This document shows positions 18,143 to 27,448 of a stretch of 64,000 bases of DNA, in pieces. Numbering within the stretch: position 1 is the stretch's first letter; every line of letters begins with the position of its first letter. This DNA is from Haemophilus parahaemolyticus (GTDB lineage Bacteria > Pseudomonadota > Gammaproteobacteria > Enterobacterales > Pasteurellaceae). Made by a program: the position numbers and the translations under genes. The stretch spans positions 1 through 64,000 of the forward strand of contig NZ_MUXY01000022.1 in assembly GCF_002015035.1 (NCBI RefSeq). Direction: 5' to 3'. The notes beneath the pieces were generated by a model that saw only the letters and a program-made list of their open reading frames with translations, did not search any database and had not been told where the DNA came from.

Positions 18143-18344
18143 ATAAAATCAGGCATTCCAATTCAAAGCGAATACAACCTCGCTTAAGGCATAGCAATTA
18201 ATAAAAGCAGAAACCGCGGGCAGTTTCACTTCATACCGTGTAGCCCCGTACAAGTGACTTTTTATTGTGATTGCGTACTTTGTACTACCACGTATTGATT
18301 GAATTGGAAGGGTGGGTTAGGGGATTTTTAAGTAGGAAATAGTA

Positions 18345-18767
18345 GTGAAACAGGCTCAATTTTACGTTTTAAACAAAGATAATATTCACGAACAAGCGTG
18401 TGATTTAGCAGCAAAAGCATGGAGACTTGGCAAGCGTGTATTGATTACATGTGAAACTGAGCAACAAGCCTTTGAAATTGATGAACTACTGTGGGCAAGG
18501 GAGCCTGACTCTTTTGTACCGCACAATCTTTCGGGCGAAGCGACACAATATCCAACGCCTATTGAAATTAGCTGGAAAGGTAAACGAAACGCTCAACGCC
18601 GAGATTTGTTGATTAGCTTACAAACACAAATTCCTGAATTTGTGACAAGTTTTAATAAAGTGATTGAATTTGTACCTGTGAACGAAACCGAAAAAGCTCA
18701 AGCCCGTGAGCGTTACAAACAATATCGTCAACAAGGCTGGCAGCTCTTAACTGAGCAAATTTCATAA
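18345..18767 (+). CDS. holC: DNA polymerase III chi subunit
   Basis: The 140-residue protein starts with GTG and has the HolC order: QAQFYVLN, ACDLAAKAWRLGKRVLITCETEQQAFEIDELLW, PHNLSGE and RDLLISL. Chi joins psi in the clamp loader and binds SSB. It sits convergent to holD, the psi gene, only 74 bases away. The 200 bases upstream contain a fragment of the intergenic G-rich repeat (GGGTTAGGGGATTTTT near 18314) and no gene. Confidence 0.92.
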   Translation: MKQAQFYVLNKDNIHEQACDLAAKAWRLGKRVLITCETEQQAFEIDELLWAREPDSFVPHNLSGEATQYPTPIEISWKGKRNAQRRDLLISLQTQIPEFVTSFNKVIEFVPVNETEKAQARERYKQYRQQGWQLLTEQIS

Positions 18768-18840
18768 AATCAATGTGAATTAAGATTCAATGGTAAAATA
18801 AAGGAGAGTTCATACAACGGACTCTTGAGCAAGTCAAAAG

Positions 18841-19248
18841 TTATTGGTATTTAAACGCCATATCAAGTCCTTTCCACAGCTTCCTTTTGCTCTCTGGCTT
18901 CAACAATTCTGCCCAATTTTCGACATGTAACTGCGGCTGATTTGCATATTTTTCCTGAATTCTGACCGCTTGCTCTTCGGCTTCTACCACCAAGAAAAAT
19001 GGCTTATGTTCGAAACGGATTCGATGAAATTGCTCGTAATTTACCCAGTAAAATTCATTCGATTGCAATGAAAGTGCAAAAAGCAAGTCTTGAAAAAGAC
19101 TGCTTTTTTGTTGTTCTTCTTCACAAATCACCACTAATTTGACCGCTTGATCTAACCGAATTTGAGCATCGCCTTTCAGCACTTGTGGCTTAACCAACTG
19201 CCATTGTGTCACGCCCATTGCTTGCAATAATAAATCTCGTCTATTCAT
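18841..19248 (-). CDS. holD: DNA polymerase III psi subunit
   Basis: The 135-residue protein begins MNRRDLLLQAMGVTQWQLVKPQVLKGDAQIRL, matching the conserved N-terminus of HolD (RRDxxLQxMGITQWxLRRPxxLxG), which binds chi. The C-terminal half is poorly conserved, as usual. It is divergent from rsmC, as in E. coli where holD and rsmC are also back-to-back. Psi links chi to the gamma complex of the replicative polymerase. Confidence 0.88.
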   Translation of the reverse strand: MNRRDLLLQAMGVTQWQLVKPQVLKGDAQIRLDQAVKLVVICEEEQQKSSLFQDLLFALSLQSNEFYWVNYEQFHRIRFEHKPFFLVVEAEEQAVRIQEKYANQPQLHVENWAELLKPESKRKLWKGLDMAFKYQ

Positions 19249-19328
19249 CTTGTTCTCGCAAAAAATTGATAGGGAATAGTAGCAAAACTGGGTAAAATGC
19301 GGAAATTATTTTTAAAGGAAAGGAAATT

Positions 19329-20315
19329 ATGTTCTCTCTTGAAAGCGAGGTATTAGCTCGCCATTTGCCTCTGTTTGCTGAAAAATCGGTACTATTTTTC
19401 GGTTATGTACGTGACGATTTTGCCCAAAGTTTAAAAGATACCAAAAATATTGCTGTGTTTAGCAGCTATTTTGACTACGCTCACTCACGCCAAGCTGTCG
19501 AATTTGGTGTAGAAAACAGCAAAAAAGCTGATTTAGCTGTGTATTATTGGGCAAAGAACAAGCAGGAATGCCAATATCAATTGTTAGAATGGCTGGCTCA
19601 AGCACAAGTTGGGCAAGAACTGTTGATTATTGGAGAAAATCGTGCCGGAGTGCGCTCGGTGGAAAAAATGCTCGAACCGTTTGGCAATATTGCCAAAATT
19701 GATTCGGCTCGTCGCTGTGGTTTGTACCATTTTGAGCTACAAAACGTGCCGACTTTCAATGCAGAAAAATTCTGGAAAAGCTACGTACTCAACGATTTAA
19801 CGATTTCTGCTTTGCCAGCGGTGTTTAGCTCGGCAGAATTGGATGGCGGCACAAAGCTGTTACTTTCCACCTTCCATAAAGCTGATGGATTAAAAGGCAA
19901 AGTGTTGGATTTAGGATGTGGTGCAGGTGTGATTGGGGCGAGCTTAAAGAAACAATTCCCGAAAATTAAACTGACGATGAGTGATATTCACGCCATGGCG
20001 ATTGCTTCTAGCCAACGTACTTTGGCAAAAAATACATTAGAAGGTGAAGTGTTGGCAAGCGATGTATTTTCGCATATTGAAGGGCGATTTGACCTGATTG
20101 TTTCCAACCCACCGTTCCACGATGGCGTGGATACAGCTTATCAAGCGGTCGAAAATTTGATCTTACAAGCGAAAAACCATTTAACCAAAGGTGGAGAATT
20201 ACGCATCGTAGCGAATGCCTTTTTGCCTTATCCAAACTTGCTAGACAGTGCATTCGGCAAGCACGAAGTGGTGGCGAAATCGACTAAGTTTAAAGTGTAT
20301 TCGGCACGAAATTAA
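19329..20315 (+). CDS. rsmC: 16S rRNA m2G1207 methyltransferase
   Basis: The 328-residue protein has the duplicated RsmC layout: a degenerate N-terminal methyltransferase-like half (1-165) and an active C-terminal half with SAM site VLDLGCGAGVIG near residue 196 and catalytic NPPF at 260-263. It methylates G1207 of 16S rRNA in the 30S subunit. Ribosome site AAAGGAAAGG. A uptake core lies within the coding region at about 20143. Confidence 0.95.
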   Translation: MFSLESEVLARHLPLFAEKSVLFFGYVRDDFAQSLKDTKNIAVFSSYFDYAHSRQAVEFGVENSKKADLAVYYWAKNKQECQYQLLEWLAQAQVGQELLIIGENRAGVRSVEKMLEPFGNIAKIDSARRCGLYHFELQNVPTFNAEKFWKSYVLNDLTISALPAVFSSAELDGGTKLLLSTFHKADGLKGKVLDLGCGAGVIGASLKKQFPKIKLTMSDIHAMAIASSQRTLAKNTLEGEVLASDVFSHIEGRFDLIVSNPPFHDGVDTAYQAVENLILQAKNHLTKGGELRIVANAFLPYPNLLDSAFGKHEVVAKSTKFKVYSARN

Positions 20316-20341
20316 GCCAGACAGGGTGTATAAATAACACC

Positions 20342-20956
20342 CTATTTTCTGACATAAGCGGATGCACCGTGCATCAGCATTCTAAGTTGGGTCATCACCC
20401 GTTTCTTGAGTTCGTCACGTTGTTGGTTGTTCATATCTAAAGCGTGTGAGCCTGCAGTAAAAACAAGAGTGACCAAACCTTCTGCTTGAATATGAGCGAT
20501 TTCACGCCCTAATTCAGGGCTTTTCATTAAGATGTAGTCAGTAAGTTCTGCAATAAAATGCTGAATTTCACGCGAAGCTGCGGTACGAAAGGCTTGTGAT
20601 GTACCTGAACTTTCACGCAATAATAAGCGGAAAACGTTTGGACGGTCGTTAATCAGTTCAAAGAAAGTTTCAACCGAAAGGGCAACCACGCCGCCGCCTT
20701 TCTCAATACGTTTACGAGCTTGACGCATTAACTGACGGAGTACTAAGCCTGATTCATCTACCATTGCCAATCCCAATTCGTCCATATCTTTGAAGTGGCG
20801 GTAAAACGAGGTTGGAGCAATGCCCGCCTCTCGAGCGACTTCCCGCAAACTTAAGTTGCTGAAACTTTTTTCGGCACTCAATTGGTTGAACGCTGCATCT
20901 ACAAGGGCACGGCGGGTTTTCTCTTTTTGTTGTGCTCGAATACCTACATGACTCAT
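20342..20956 (-). CDS. fabR: TetR-family fatty-acid regulator FabR
   Basis: The 204-residue protein shares long blocks with E. coli Fab[29 protein letters not shown] at the N-terminus, the helix-turn-helix [19 protein letters not shown] (about 37-55), and [25 protein letters not shown]. FabR represses unsaturated fatty acid genes (fabA, fabB) in response to acyl-ACP/CoA. A matching palindrome lies over the fabA promoter at 58092-58109 in this same window. It follows oxyR by 18 bases on the same strand, so the two are probably co-transcribed. Confidence 0.93.
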   Translation of the reverse strand: MSHVGIRAQQKEKTRRALVDAAFNQLSAEKSFSNLSLREVAREAGIAPTSFYRHFKDMDELGLAMVDESGLVLRQLMRQARKRIEKGGGVVALSVETFFELINDRPNVFRLLLRESSGTSQAFRTAASREIQHFIAELTDYILMKSPELGREIAHIQAEGLVTLVFTAGSHALDMNNQQRDELKKRVMTQLRMLMHGASAYVRK

Positions 20957-20974
20957 TTTTTATCTCTGTATCGA

Positions 20975-21865
20975 TTATTCAACATCTTGTTTTTTCATCA
21001 CTTCTTCGATACCTTTGGCAAGGCGTTCATAACGGGTACGAAGTGGTGAACCTGGGCGATAAATTAAGCCAATCGCACGGAACGGTGTTGGATTGCAAAA
21101 TGAGATGTATTTCACACCGCTTGTTTCTTTCGCGGCAAATTTTGGAATCAGCGAAATGCCCACATTAGCTGCCACCATATTGCGGAGTGTTTCCAAATTG
21201 GTTGCTTTGAAATGGGCACTCTCTTTCGCACCAACCGATAAGCAGTAATCTAGCGTTTGCGTGCGTAGGCAATGCCCATCATCTAAGAAAAGTAGTTCTT
21301 TATCTTTTAAAACCGAAATCGGCAGTTGTTTTTCTTTCGCCCATTCGTGCTTATCTGATACCGCAAGCAAAATCTCTTCGTTAAAAAGCGGTACTTCGAT
21401 AAAAGGCTCACTCTCTTTAACAAAAGCCAAAATACCGCAATCAAGCTGACCTGCAGAGAGCTGATCCACCATTTGGGATGTTTGTAATTCGTATAAATAA
21501 AGATCAAGCTCAGGGAATGTCTCTTTCATTGCGGGTACGATGATAGGTGACAAGTATGGACCGAGCGTAGGTAAAATGCCTACGTGAAGTGGCCCCGACA
21601 TCTCTTTGCCCTGATTACTTGCCATCTCTTTTAACACCTTCACTTCACGTAATACAGATTTGGCTTGATCGACTAATGCTAAACCCGCTTGAGTGAAAAG
21701 CACTTTGCGGCTGGTACGTTCAAGTAAAATCGTGCCTAATTCGTCTTCTAATTTGCGAATTTGACCGCTTAATGTTGGCTGGCTCACATTGCATGCATCG
21801 GCAGCACGGCGGAAATGTTTATATTCTGCTAATGAAATTAAATATTCCAGATCCCTGATGTTCAT
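20975..21865 (-). CDS. oxyR: LysR-family peroxide sensor OxyR
   Basis: The 296-residue protein has an N-terminal winged helix (residues 1-60, RRAADACNVSQPTLSGQIRKLE) and a regulatory domain with both redox cysteines at the E. coli positions: C199 in DDGHCLRTQ and C208 in DYCLSVG. Oxidation to the disulfide activates antioxidant genes. It is divergent from the peroxiredoxin-glutaredoxin fusion, a probable target, across 121 bases. I could not find a convincing four-part OxyR box there by eye. Confidence 0.96.
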   Translation of the reverse strand: MNIRDLEYLISLAEYKHFRRAADACNVSQPTLSGQIRKLEDELGTILLERTSRKVLFTQAGLALVDQAKSVLREVKVLKEMASNQGKEMSGPLHVGILPTLGPYLSPIIVPAMKETFPELDLYLYELQTSQMVDQLSAGQLDCGILAFVKESEPFIEVPLFNEEILLAVSDKHEWAKEKQLPISVLKDKELLFLDDGHCLRTQTLDYCLSVGAKESAHFKATNLETLRNMVAANVGISLIPKFAAKETSGVKYISFCNPTPFRAIGLIYRPGSPLRTRYERLAKGIEEVMKKQDVE

Positions 21866-21986
21866 GATAACCTTTTCCTTACTTATTTATAAATATTACC
21901 TATCAATAGAATAAGATGAATTATGGCATATTTATCTATAAAATGCGTGCGATTTTTAATTCTTATTTATTTTTTGGAGAAAAAAT

Positions 21987-22724
21987 ATGTCTTTAAAAGA
22001 TATGACAGGTCAAAAAGTGCCTTCTGTTACATTCCACACACGTCAAGGCGACACATGGGTTGATGTGACTACAGATGAAATTTTCAACAACAAAAAAGTG
22101 GTTGTTTTCTCATTACCAGGTGCATTTACCCCAACTTGTTCATCAACTCATTTACCACGTTACAACGAATTAGCAAAAGAGTTTTATGCATTAGGTGTAG
22201 ATGAAATCGTTTGTTTATCAGTAAACGATACATTCGTTATGAACGCATGGAAAGCGGATCAAGAGTGCCAAAACGTGACTGTGCTTCCAGATGGTAACGG
22301 TGATTTCACTCGCGGTATGGGTATGTTAGTAAGCAAAAATGACTTAGGCTTCGGTGACCGTTCATGGCGTTATTCTATGTTCGTGAACAACGGCGTAGTT
22401 GAAAAAATGTTCATTGAACCACAAGAACCAGGTGACCCATTCAAAGTATCTGATGCAGACACAATGATCAAATACTTAAATCCATCTTGGGAAGCAAAAC
22501 CATCTGTGTCAATCATCACTAAACCAGGTTGCCCATTCTGTGCAAAAGCGAAAGCATTGTTAGAAGTGAAAGGTTTCCCATACGAAGAAATCGTATTAGG
22601 TAAAGATGCTTCAACAACTTCTGTACGTGCAATCACTGGTCGCACATCTGTACCACAAGTATTCATTGGTGGTAAACACATTGGCGGTAGCGACGAGTTA
22701 CAAGCATATTTCGATGTAAAATAA
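21987..22724 (+). CDS. Hybrid peroxiredoxin-glutaredoxin (Prx5-Grx)
   Basis: The 245-residue fusion has an N-terminal Prx5-type peroxiredoxin (residues 1-165) with peroxidatic C51 in GAFTPTC. A C-terminal glutaredoxin follows (172-245) with site CPFC at 182-185 and GRTSVPQVFIGGKHIGG. Family knowledge: the H. influenzae homologue reduces hydroperoxides with glutathione, the attached glutaredoxin recycling the peroxiredoxin. Position beside oxyR supports peroxide-induced control. Codon bias is strong, consistent with high expression. Its own terminator follows. Confidence 0.95.
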   Translation: MSLKDMTGQKVPSVTFHTRQGDTWVDVTTDEIFNNKKVVVFSLPGAFTPTCSSTHLPRYNELAKEFYALGVDEIVCLSVNDTFVMNAWKADQECQNVTVLPDGNGDFTRGMGMLVSKNDLGFGDRSWRYSMFVNNGVVEKMFIEPQEPGDPFKVSDADTMIKYLNPSWEAKPSVSIITKPGCPFCAKAKALLEVKGFPYEEIVLGKDASTTSVRAITGRTSVPQVFIGGKHIGGSDELQAYFDVK

Positions 22725-22743
22725 TTGAAATAACTTTATAGAG

Positions 22744-22778
22744 AAAGGCTAAATTCTTCGGGAATTTAGCCTTTTTTG
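22744..22778 (+). terminator. Terminator after the peroxiredoxin gene
   Basis: A perfect 13-bp stem (22744-22756 with 22762-22774) has a TTCGG loop and a six-T tail. Confidence 0.92.
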
Positions 22779-22848
22779 TTATACTTCATTCAATTCTCCC
22801 TTTTTAGTAAAGAAGGGGATTTATTTTTACAATTAAGAGAAGACTTCA

Positions 22849-24213
22849 ATGAACCGAAAACACATCCATATTCTTGGTATTTGTGGCACTTTTATGGGCG
22901 GTGTGGCGATGATCGCACGCGAGCTAGGCTACAAAGTGACAGGCTCAGACACCAATGTTTACCCGCCAATGAGCACCTTTTTAGAAACACATGGCATTGA
23001 AATTATCCCTAACTACGATGTGGCTCAACTCCAACCCGCACCCGATTTAGTCGTGATTGGTAATGCAATGAGCCGCGGTAACCCTTGTGTGGAATATGTC
23101 TTAAATCATCAGCTTAATTACACTTCAGGTCCGCAATGGCTACACGACCATCTCCTTAAAGATCGCTGGGTGCTTGCTGTTTCAGGCACGCACGGAAAAA
23201 CGACCACTACGGGAATGTTAGCGTGGATCTTAGATCAAAACCAAATCGACACAGGCTTTTTAATTGGTGGCGTTGCGGGCAATTTCGGCATTTCCGCACG
23301 AGCAGGTTCAAGCAAATTCTTCGTGATTGAAGCGGACGAATACGATTCTGCCTTCTTCGACAAGCGGTCGAAATTCGTGCATTATTCGCCAAGAACCCTG
23401 ATTATCAATAACATCGAGTTCGATCACGCCGATATTTTTGAGAACTTACATGCGATTCAACGCCAATTTCATCATCTCATTCGTACCATTCCAAGCGAAG
23501 GACGTATTTTGGCAGCAAGCGACGATCAAAACGTACAAAATACACTAAAAATGGGAACATACAGTGAAGTGCAAACGATTGGTGAAAGCAAAGAGTGGTT
23601 TGCTAAACCATTGAATGCCGATTGTTCACAATTTGAAGTATATCATTTGGGTGAGAAAGCAGGCGAAGTGCATTGGAATATCATTGGCCGCCACAATATG
23701 CATAATGCATTGATGGCAATTGCCGCTTCACAGCATGCAGGAGTGAGCATTGAAGGGGCTTGCAAAGCATTAGGTTCATTCATCAATGCTAACCGCCGAT
23801 TGGAAGTGAAAGGCGAAGTAAATGGCATCACCGTTTATGATGATTTTGCCCACCACCCAACCGCAATTGAAGCCACAATCGATGCACTTCGTGGCAAGAT
23901 TGGCAAAGATGCCCGCATTATCGCGGTTTTAGAGCCTCGTTCAAACACAATGAAAATGGGTGTGCATAAAGATGACATTGCACCAAGCCTACACGATGCA
24001 CAAGCGGTCTTTATTTATCAGCCTGATACCATTCCTTGGAAAGTGAGCCAAATCACTGATGCATTAACTCAACCAGCGAAATGGTCAGCAAGCATTGATA
24101 CGTTAGTTGAAATGATTGCCCAAGAAGCAAAAACAGGCGATCATATTTTAGTGATGAGCAACGGTGCTTTTGGAGGTATTCATCATAAATTGATTCAGAA
24201 ATTGAATGGCTAA
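22849..24213 (+). CDS. mpl: UDP-MurNAc:tripeptide ligase Mpl (peptidoglycan recycling)
   Basis: The 454-residue Mur ligase family enzyme joins recycled L-Ala-gamma-D-Glu-meso-DAP to UDP-MurNAc. It opens with HIHILGICGTFMGGVAMIARELG, has the ATP P-loop SGTHGKTTTTGML, and NNIEFDHADIF and the MurC-like FAHHPTAI segments. The N-terminal GICGTFMGG and absence of a MurC pattern favour Mpl. It is preceded by a short intergenic repeat (CTCCCTTTTTAGTAAAGAAGGGG near 22796). Its last 66 bases overlap the convergent M20 gene. Confidence 0.94.
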   Translation: MNRKHIHILGICGTFMGGVAMIARELGYKVTGSDTNVYPPMSTFLETHGIEIIPNYDVAQLQPAPDLVVIGNAMSRGNPCVEYVLNHQLNYTSGPQWLHDHLLKDRWVLAVSGTHGKTTTTGMLAWILDQNQIDTGFLIGGVAGNFGISARAGSSKFFVIEADEYDSAFFDKRSKFVHYSPRTLIINNIEFDHADIFENLHAIQRQFHHLIRTIPSEGRILAASDDQNVQNTLKMGTYSEVQTIGESKEWFAKPLNADCSQFEVYHLGEKAGEVHWNIIGRHNMHNALMAIAASQHAGVSIEGACKALGSFINANRRLEVKGEVNGITVYDDFAHHPTAIEATIDALRGKIGKDARIIAVLEPRSNTMKMGVHKDDIAPSLHDAQAVFIYQPDTIPWKVSQITDALTQPAKWSASIDTLVEMIAQEAKTGDHILVMSNGAFGGIHHKLIQKLNG

Positions 24214-25356
24214 TTCCGCCAAATAATAAGCCGTTGGAAATAAAACATCATCGTCAACACGGAATTGGGGGTGATGCAACGCATAAGGGCCGCCAGAACC
24301 GACCATCACAAATACACCTGGTACCTCTTGTTGATAAAAGGCAAAATCCTCACCGATTGGGCTAGCTTCGACAATTTTTGCCTCAAAACCGACCGCTTGT
24401 GCAACCTCTAGCGTGAGCGGAACCCATTGTTCGGCATTATTCACTGATGGTGGGCCTGCGTGCCATTCTAGTTCAATTGAAACTTCAAACGCCGCAGCGA
24501 TCCCTGCTAAAAGGGTGCGGAAACGTTGCTCAATTTGCGTGCGAATTTCAGTATTAAAGGTTCGCACCGTCCCTTCTAAATAAGCACTATCAGGAATCAC
24601 ATTCCAAGTGTTACCACTTTGCACGTGGGTAATGGAAACTACCGCATTTTCGTGGGTCGCCACATTACGGCTAATAATAGTTTGTACGCTGCTGATAACC
24701 TGAGCTAATACAATAATCGGATCTTTTCCATCTTGCGGGCGAGCAGCGTGCGCGCCTTTCGCATGAATATGAACTTCAAAACGATCCACACCCGCAGTGA
24801 GTGCGTGCGGCTTTGTGCCAAGCGTACCAACAGGTAAGGTAGGATCATTATGCAAGCCAAAAATCGCATCAACACCTTTTAATGCCCCTGCTTTTAACAC
24901 ATTCAGTGCACCCAATCCTGTTTCTTCTGCCGCTTGAAAAAGAATTCGAACGGTGCCTTCTAGCTTATTTTCGTGCTGTTTAAGCAAAATAGCCGCCCCT
25001 AATGCTGCTGAAAGATGGAAATCGTGACCGCAAGCGTGCATTACGCCTTCTCGCTCGGAACTAAAAGGCACGCCTGATTCTTCCAAAATAGGCAAGGCAT
25101 CAATGTCTGAACGTAACATCACCGTTTTGCCCGGTTTTGCGCCTTTGATTTCGGCAACTAACCCTGTTTTCAACGGTAAATCTAAAATCGTGATGTGATG
25201 TTTTTCTAACTCACTTTTAATTTTTGCGGTCGTTTCAAACTCCTCATTTGAAAGCTCAGGAAAACGATGGCGTTCTTGACGAAATTGGCGTAAGAAATCG
25301 GCTAGTTCTTGGTATTGTCGGATTAACTGATGTAATTTTTCCATACTGCTTCTCAC
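24148..25356 (-). CDS. M20-family N-acyl-L-amino-acid amidohydrolase (YxeP-like)
   Basis: The 402-residue metallopeptidase-fold enzyme has M20D signatures: RRxxHxxPELSNEE-type N-terminus (RQERHRFPELSNEEFET), MLRSDIDALPI, HACGHDFHLSAALG with the metal-site cysteine typical of this group, and ETGLGA. Family members remove N-acyl groups from amino acids. It is last in a seven-gene operon whose content mirrors B. subtilis yxe; YxeP there deacetylates N-acetylcysteine. It starts GTG within a GTGA overlap with the preceding gene (ATG at 25344 is an alternative). The 3' end overlaps convergent mpl by 66 bases. Confidence 0.85.
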   Translation of the reverse strand: MRSSMEKLHQLIRQYQELADFLRQFRQERHRFPELSNEEFETTAKIKSELEKHHITILDLPLKTGLVAEIKGAKPGKTVMLRSDIDALPILEESGVPFSSEREGVMHACGHDFHLSAALGAAILLKQHENKLEGTVRILFQAAEETGLGALNVLKAGALKGVDAIFGLHNDPTLPVGTLGTKPHALTAGVDRFEVHIHAKGAHAARPQDGKDPIIVLAQVISSVQTIISRNVATHENAVVSITHVQSGNTWNVIPDSAYLEGTVRTFNTEIRTQIEQRFRTLLAGIAAAFEVSIELEWHAGPPSVNNAEQWVPLTLEVAQAVGFEAKIVEASPIGEDFAFYQQEVPGVFVMVGSGGPYALHHPQFRVDDDVLFPTAYYLAELAIQFLNQFMMNTSKSTVAHH

Positions 25357-26678
25357 AAAATAGATTGGTAGGTTTGAATAAATGCATTCATTTCGACGCC
25401 TTCTGGTAAAGCAGAAAGCGCTTGAGAAAAATCGCGATAGATGGCTTCGTTATTTATTGCTTGAGCCAATTTCTGGTTGAGTTCTTCACCAGAATAAGGC
25501 TTCATTGGGCTGCCTTTAGGGTAATCAGATTGCGCTTGTAAAACTGCACCGTTTTTTAACCGCATCACAATAGTAACGGCTCTTTTATTCTCGGGCGTTG
25601 CTTGATACAAGCGGTCGATTTTTGTCATCAACTTGCAAATATCAGGCTCGCATTCTGCTTGTTCAAAATGCTGAAAATCTAGCCTTTTACCGAGCAAAAT
25701 GGCTGCCACCAGATATTCCGCAGAAAAACGCCCTTCACTTGGTTTTTGAACCGCTCGATAAATCAATGCTGCATCTGCATTTGGGTGAAAAAAGAGCAAA
25801 ATTTGCTTAATCTCATTAGGATCATCCAATTCTTCTCTAAGCTGATAAGCTGCATCCGCAATGCCCGCAGCTGCTGAGCAATAGGGATAAGTTTTAAACC
25901 AGAGCTGATCGATTTGCCAATTTTCGCCCCATTTTTCAAGCAAGGCTTGAGGAGAACGTTTCTCTGTAAAAAGGGCAAAAAAACCAATATTTTCATCAAA
26001 AGCATTTTGCTCAAGCGATAATCCTGCCTCTATCCACTCCACCGCTTGAATCGCAGATTGTGCTGCCATTCCTGCGTGCAACGCTTTAATAGGAGAGCCA
26101 AAAACCATTCGCATACCTGATGCTTGAGTAGCAGCTAATGCAATGGCTTGAGCCAAAAAATCCTTTTTATGCAAGTAACATATCGCACAGGTTGCCGCAA
26201 TTCCGCCAAGGGTTGCTGTGCTGTGCCAGCCTTTTAAGTAATGGGCAGGATTTACCGCTTTTCCTAAACGTGCCATCACTTCAACGCCAATAATGTAAGC
26301 GGTCAAAAAACGCTGGCTATTTACCAAAGACGATTTTTCAGAAGAAAGCGAGGCAAACAATGCACTTAAAATCACTGCTGAAGGATGCCCTCGAACATCA
26401 GAATGCACATCGTCATAATCTAATAAATGGGCTTGAAAACCGTTAAATAGTGCAGCTTGGCGCGCGGTTGCTTTTTGCTTTTGCCCAATAAGCCAAGCTT
26501 GTGGATTACCGCCTTCTTGATTTATCCACGCTTTAAAATCTTGCAATTTTTTGTGATTGCGAGCTTGAAGGCTTGCTGCAAAATAATCCATTATGCCTTG
26601 CTGTGCTTTTTTTAATGTCGCAGAGTCGGTAATCAGCGGGATGGATAAAATCTGCTCGGCAAAATCAAAAGCATTCAT
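25353..26678 (-). CDS. MmgE/PrpD-family protein (YxeQ-like)
   Basis: The 441-residue protein belongs to the MmgE/PrpD (2-methylcitrate dehydratase-like) fold: LDYDDVHSDVRGHPSAVI, GVEVMARLGKAVNPAHYLKGWHSTATLGG, and GMRMVFGSPIKALHAGMAAQSA. No propionate genes are nearby, so the family label does not imply methylcitrate. In B. subtilis the homologue YxeQ sits in the succinocysteine operon with unclear duty. It could handle another stereoisomer or a related acid (inference). TAATG and GTGA overlaps tie it to both neighbours. Confidence 0.8.
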   Translation of the reverse strand: MNAFDFAEQILSIPLITDSATLKKAQQGIMDYFAASLQARNHKKLQDFKAWINQEGGNPQAWLIGQKQKATARQAALFNGFQAHLLDYDDVHSDVRGHPSAVILSALFASLSSEKSSLVNSQRFLTAYIIGVEVMARLGKAVNPAHYLKGWHSTATLGGIAATCAICYLHKKDFLAQAIALAATQASGMRMVFGSPIKALHAGMAAQSAIQAVEWIEAGLSLEQNAFDENIGFFALFTEKRSPQALLEKWGENWQIDQLWFKTYPYCSAAAGIADAAYQLREELDDPNEIKQILLFFHPNADAALIYRAVQKPSEGRFSAEYLVAAILLGKRLDFQHFEQAECEPDICKLMTKIDRLYQATPENKRAVTIVMRLKNGAVLQAQSDYPKGSPMKPYSGEELNQKLAQAINNEAIYRDFSQALSALPEGVEMNAFIQTYQSIL

Positions 26679-27439
26679 TAAATATAAAACTCGACTGGAT
26701 CTGCAAATTGACGAACAAAACGTTTGGTTTGTTCTTGCTGTGGAAAATCGATCACTTGTTTTGCCGGCCCTTGCTCAACAATATGCCCATCTGCCATAAA
26801 AATGATCCGATCGGCAACGTGTTTCGCAAAATCCATTTCGTGGGTCACGATCACCATTGTGATCTTTTGTTTTGCCAACTGCTGAATAACTTGTAAAACT
26901 TCATTCACGCGTTCTGGATCAAGCGCTGAGGTTGGCTCATCAAACAATAATACTTTTGGTTTTACCGCAAGTGCACGCGCAATCGCAATACGCTGTTGCT
27001 GCCCGCCTGAAAGGGTAACGGGATATTGATTGGCTTGTTCTGAAAGCCCAACTTGTTTTAATAAACTTAAACCAAGATCCGTTGCTTCGGCTTTATTTAA
27101 TTTTTGATTGACTAAAGGTGCAAGCGTAATATTTTCCAATGCAGTTTTATTTTTAAATAAATTATAACTTTGGAAAACCATTGCAGATTGATTGCGCAAA
27201 GCTAATTCTTCTTTCTTAGAATGCTGTTTTACATCTAATTCTGTTTCTGCAATTTTTATTATGCCATTATCTGGTTTTTCTAATAAATTTAAACAACGCA
27301 ATAACGTAGATTTACCCGAACCAGATGGACCAATAATAGCAACCACTTCCCCTTCTTGAATAGATAAATCAATATTATCCAACACGATATTTTTACCAAA
27401 AGACTTGGTAAGTTTTTCAACTGAAATCATTGTAGTCAT
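26678..27439 (-). CDS. Polar amino acid ABC transporter ATPase (YxeO-like)
   Basis: The 253-residue ATPase has Walker A GPSGSGKST, the signature LSGGQQQR, Walker B VLLFDEPTSALDP and the H-loop VTHEMDFAKH. It belongs to the GlnQ/HisP group that takes up polar amino acids. Next to it are a single permease and a binding lipoprotein. Within this operon it probably powers import of S-(2-succino)cysteine or a similar modified cysteine. Its stop overlaps the PrpD-family start. Confidence 0.92.
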   Translation of the reverse strand: MTTMISVEKLTKSFGKNIVLDNIDLSIQEGEVVAIIGPSGSGKSTLLRCLNLLEKPDNGIIKIAETELDVKQHSKKEELALRNQSAMVFQSYNLFKNKTALENITLAPLVNQKLNKAEATDLGLSLLKQVGLSEQANQYPVTLSGGQQQRIAIARALAVKPKVLLFDEPTSALDPERVNEVLQVIQQLAKQKITMVIVTHEMDFAKHVADRIIFMADGHIVEQGPAKQVIDFPQQEQTKRFVRQFADPVEFYI

Positions 27440-27448
27440 CTTAATTCC

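Noticed and set aside
18143..18344. Possible RNA gene or remnant upstream of holC
   Set aside because: No cloverleaf, strong stem or frame is seen; only a fragment of the dispersed repeat is recognisable.
21866..21986. OxyR operator between oxyR and the peroxiredoxin gene
   Set aside because: Scattered CTAT and ATAG tetramers are present, but their spacing does not fit the four-part ATAG-N7-CTAT pattern. A footprint or matrix search would decide.
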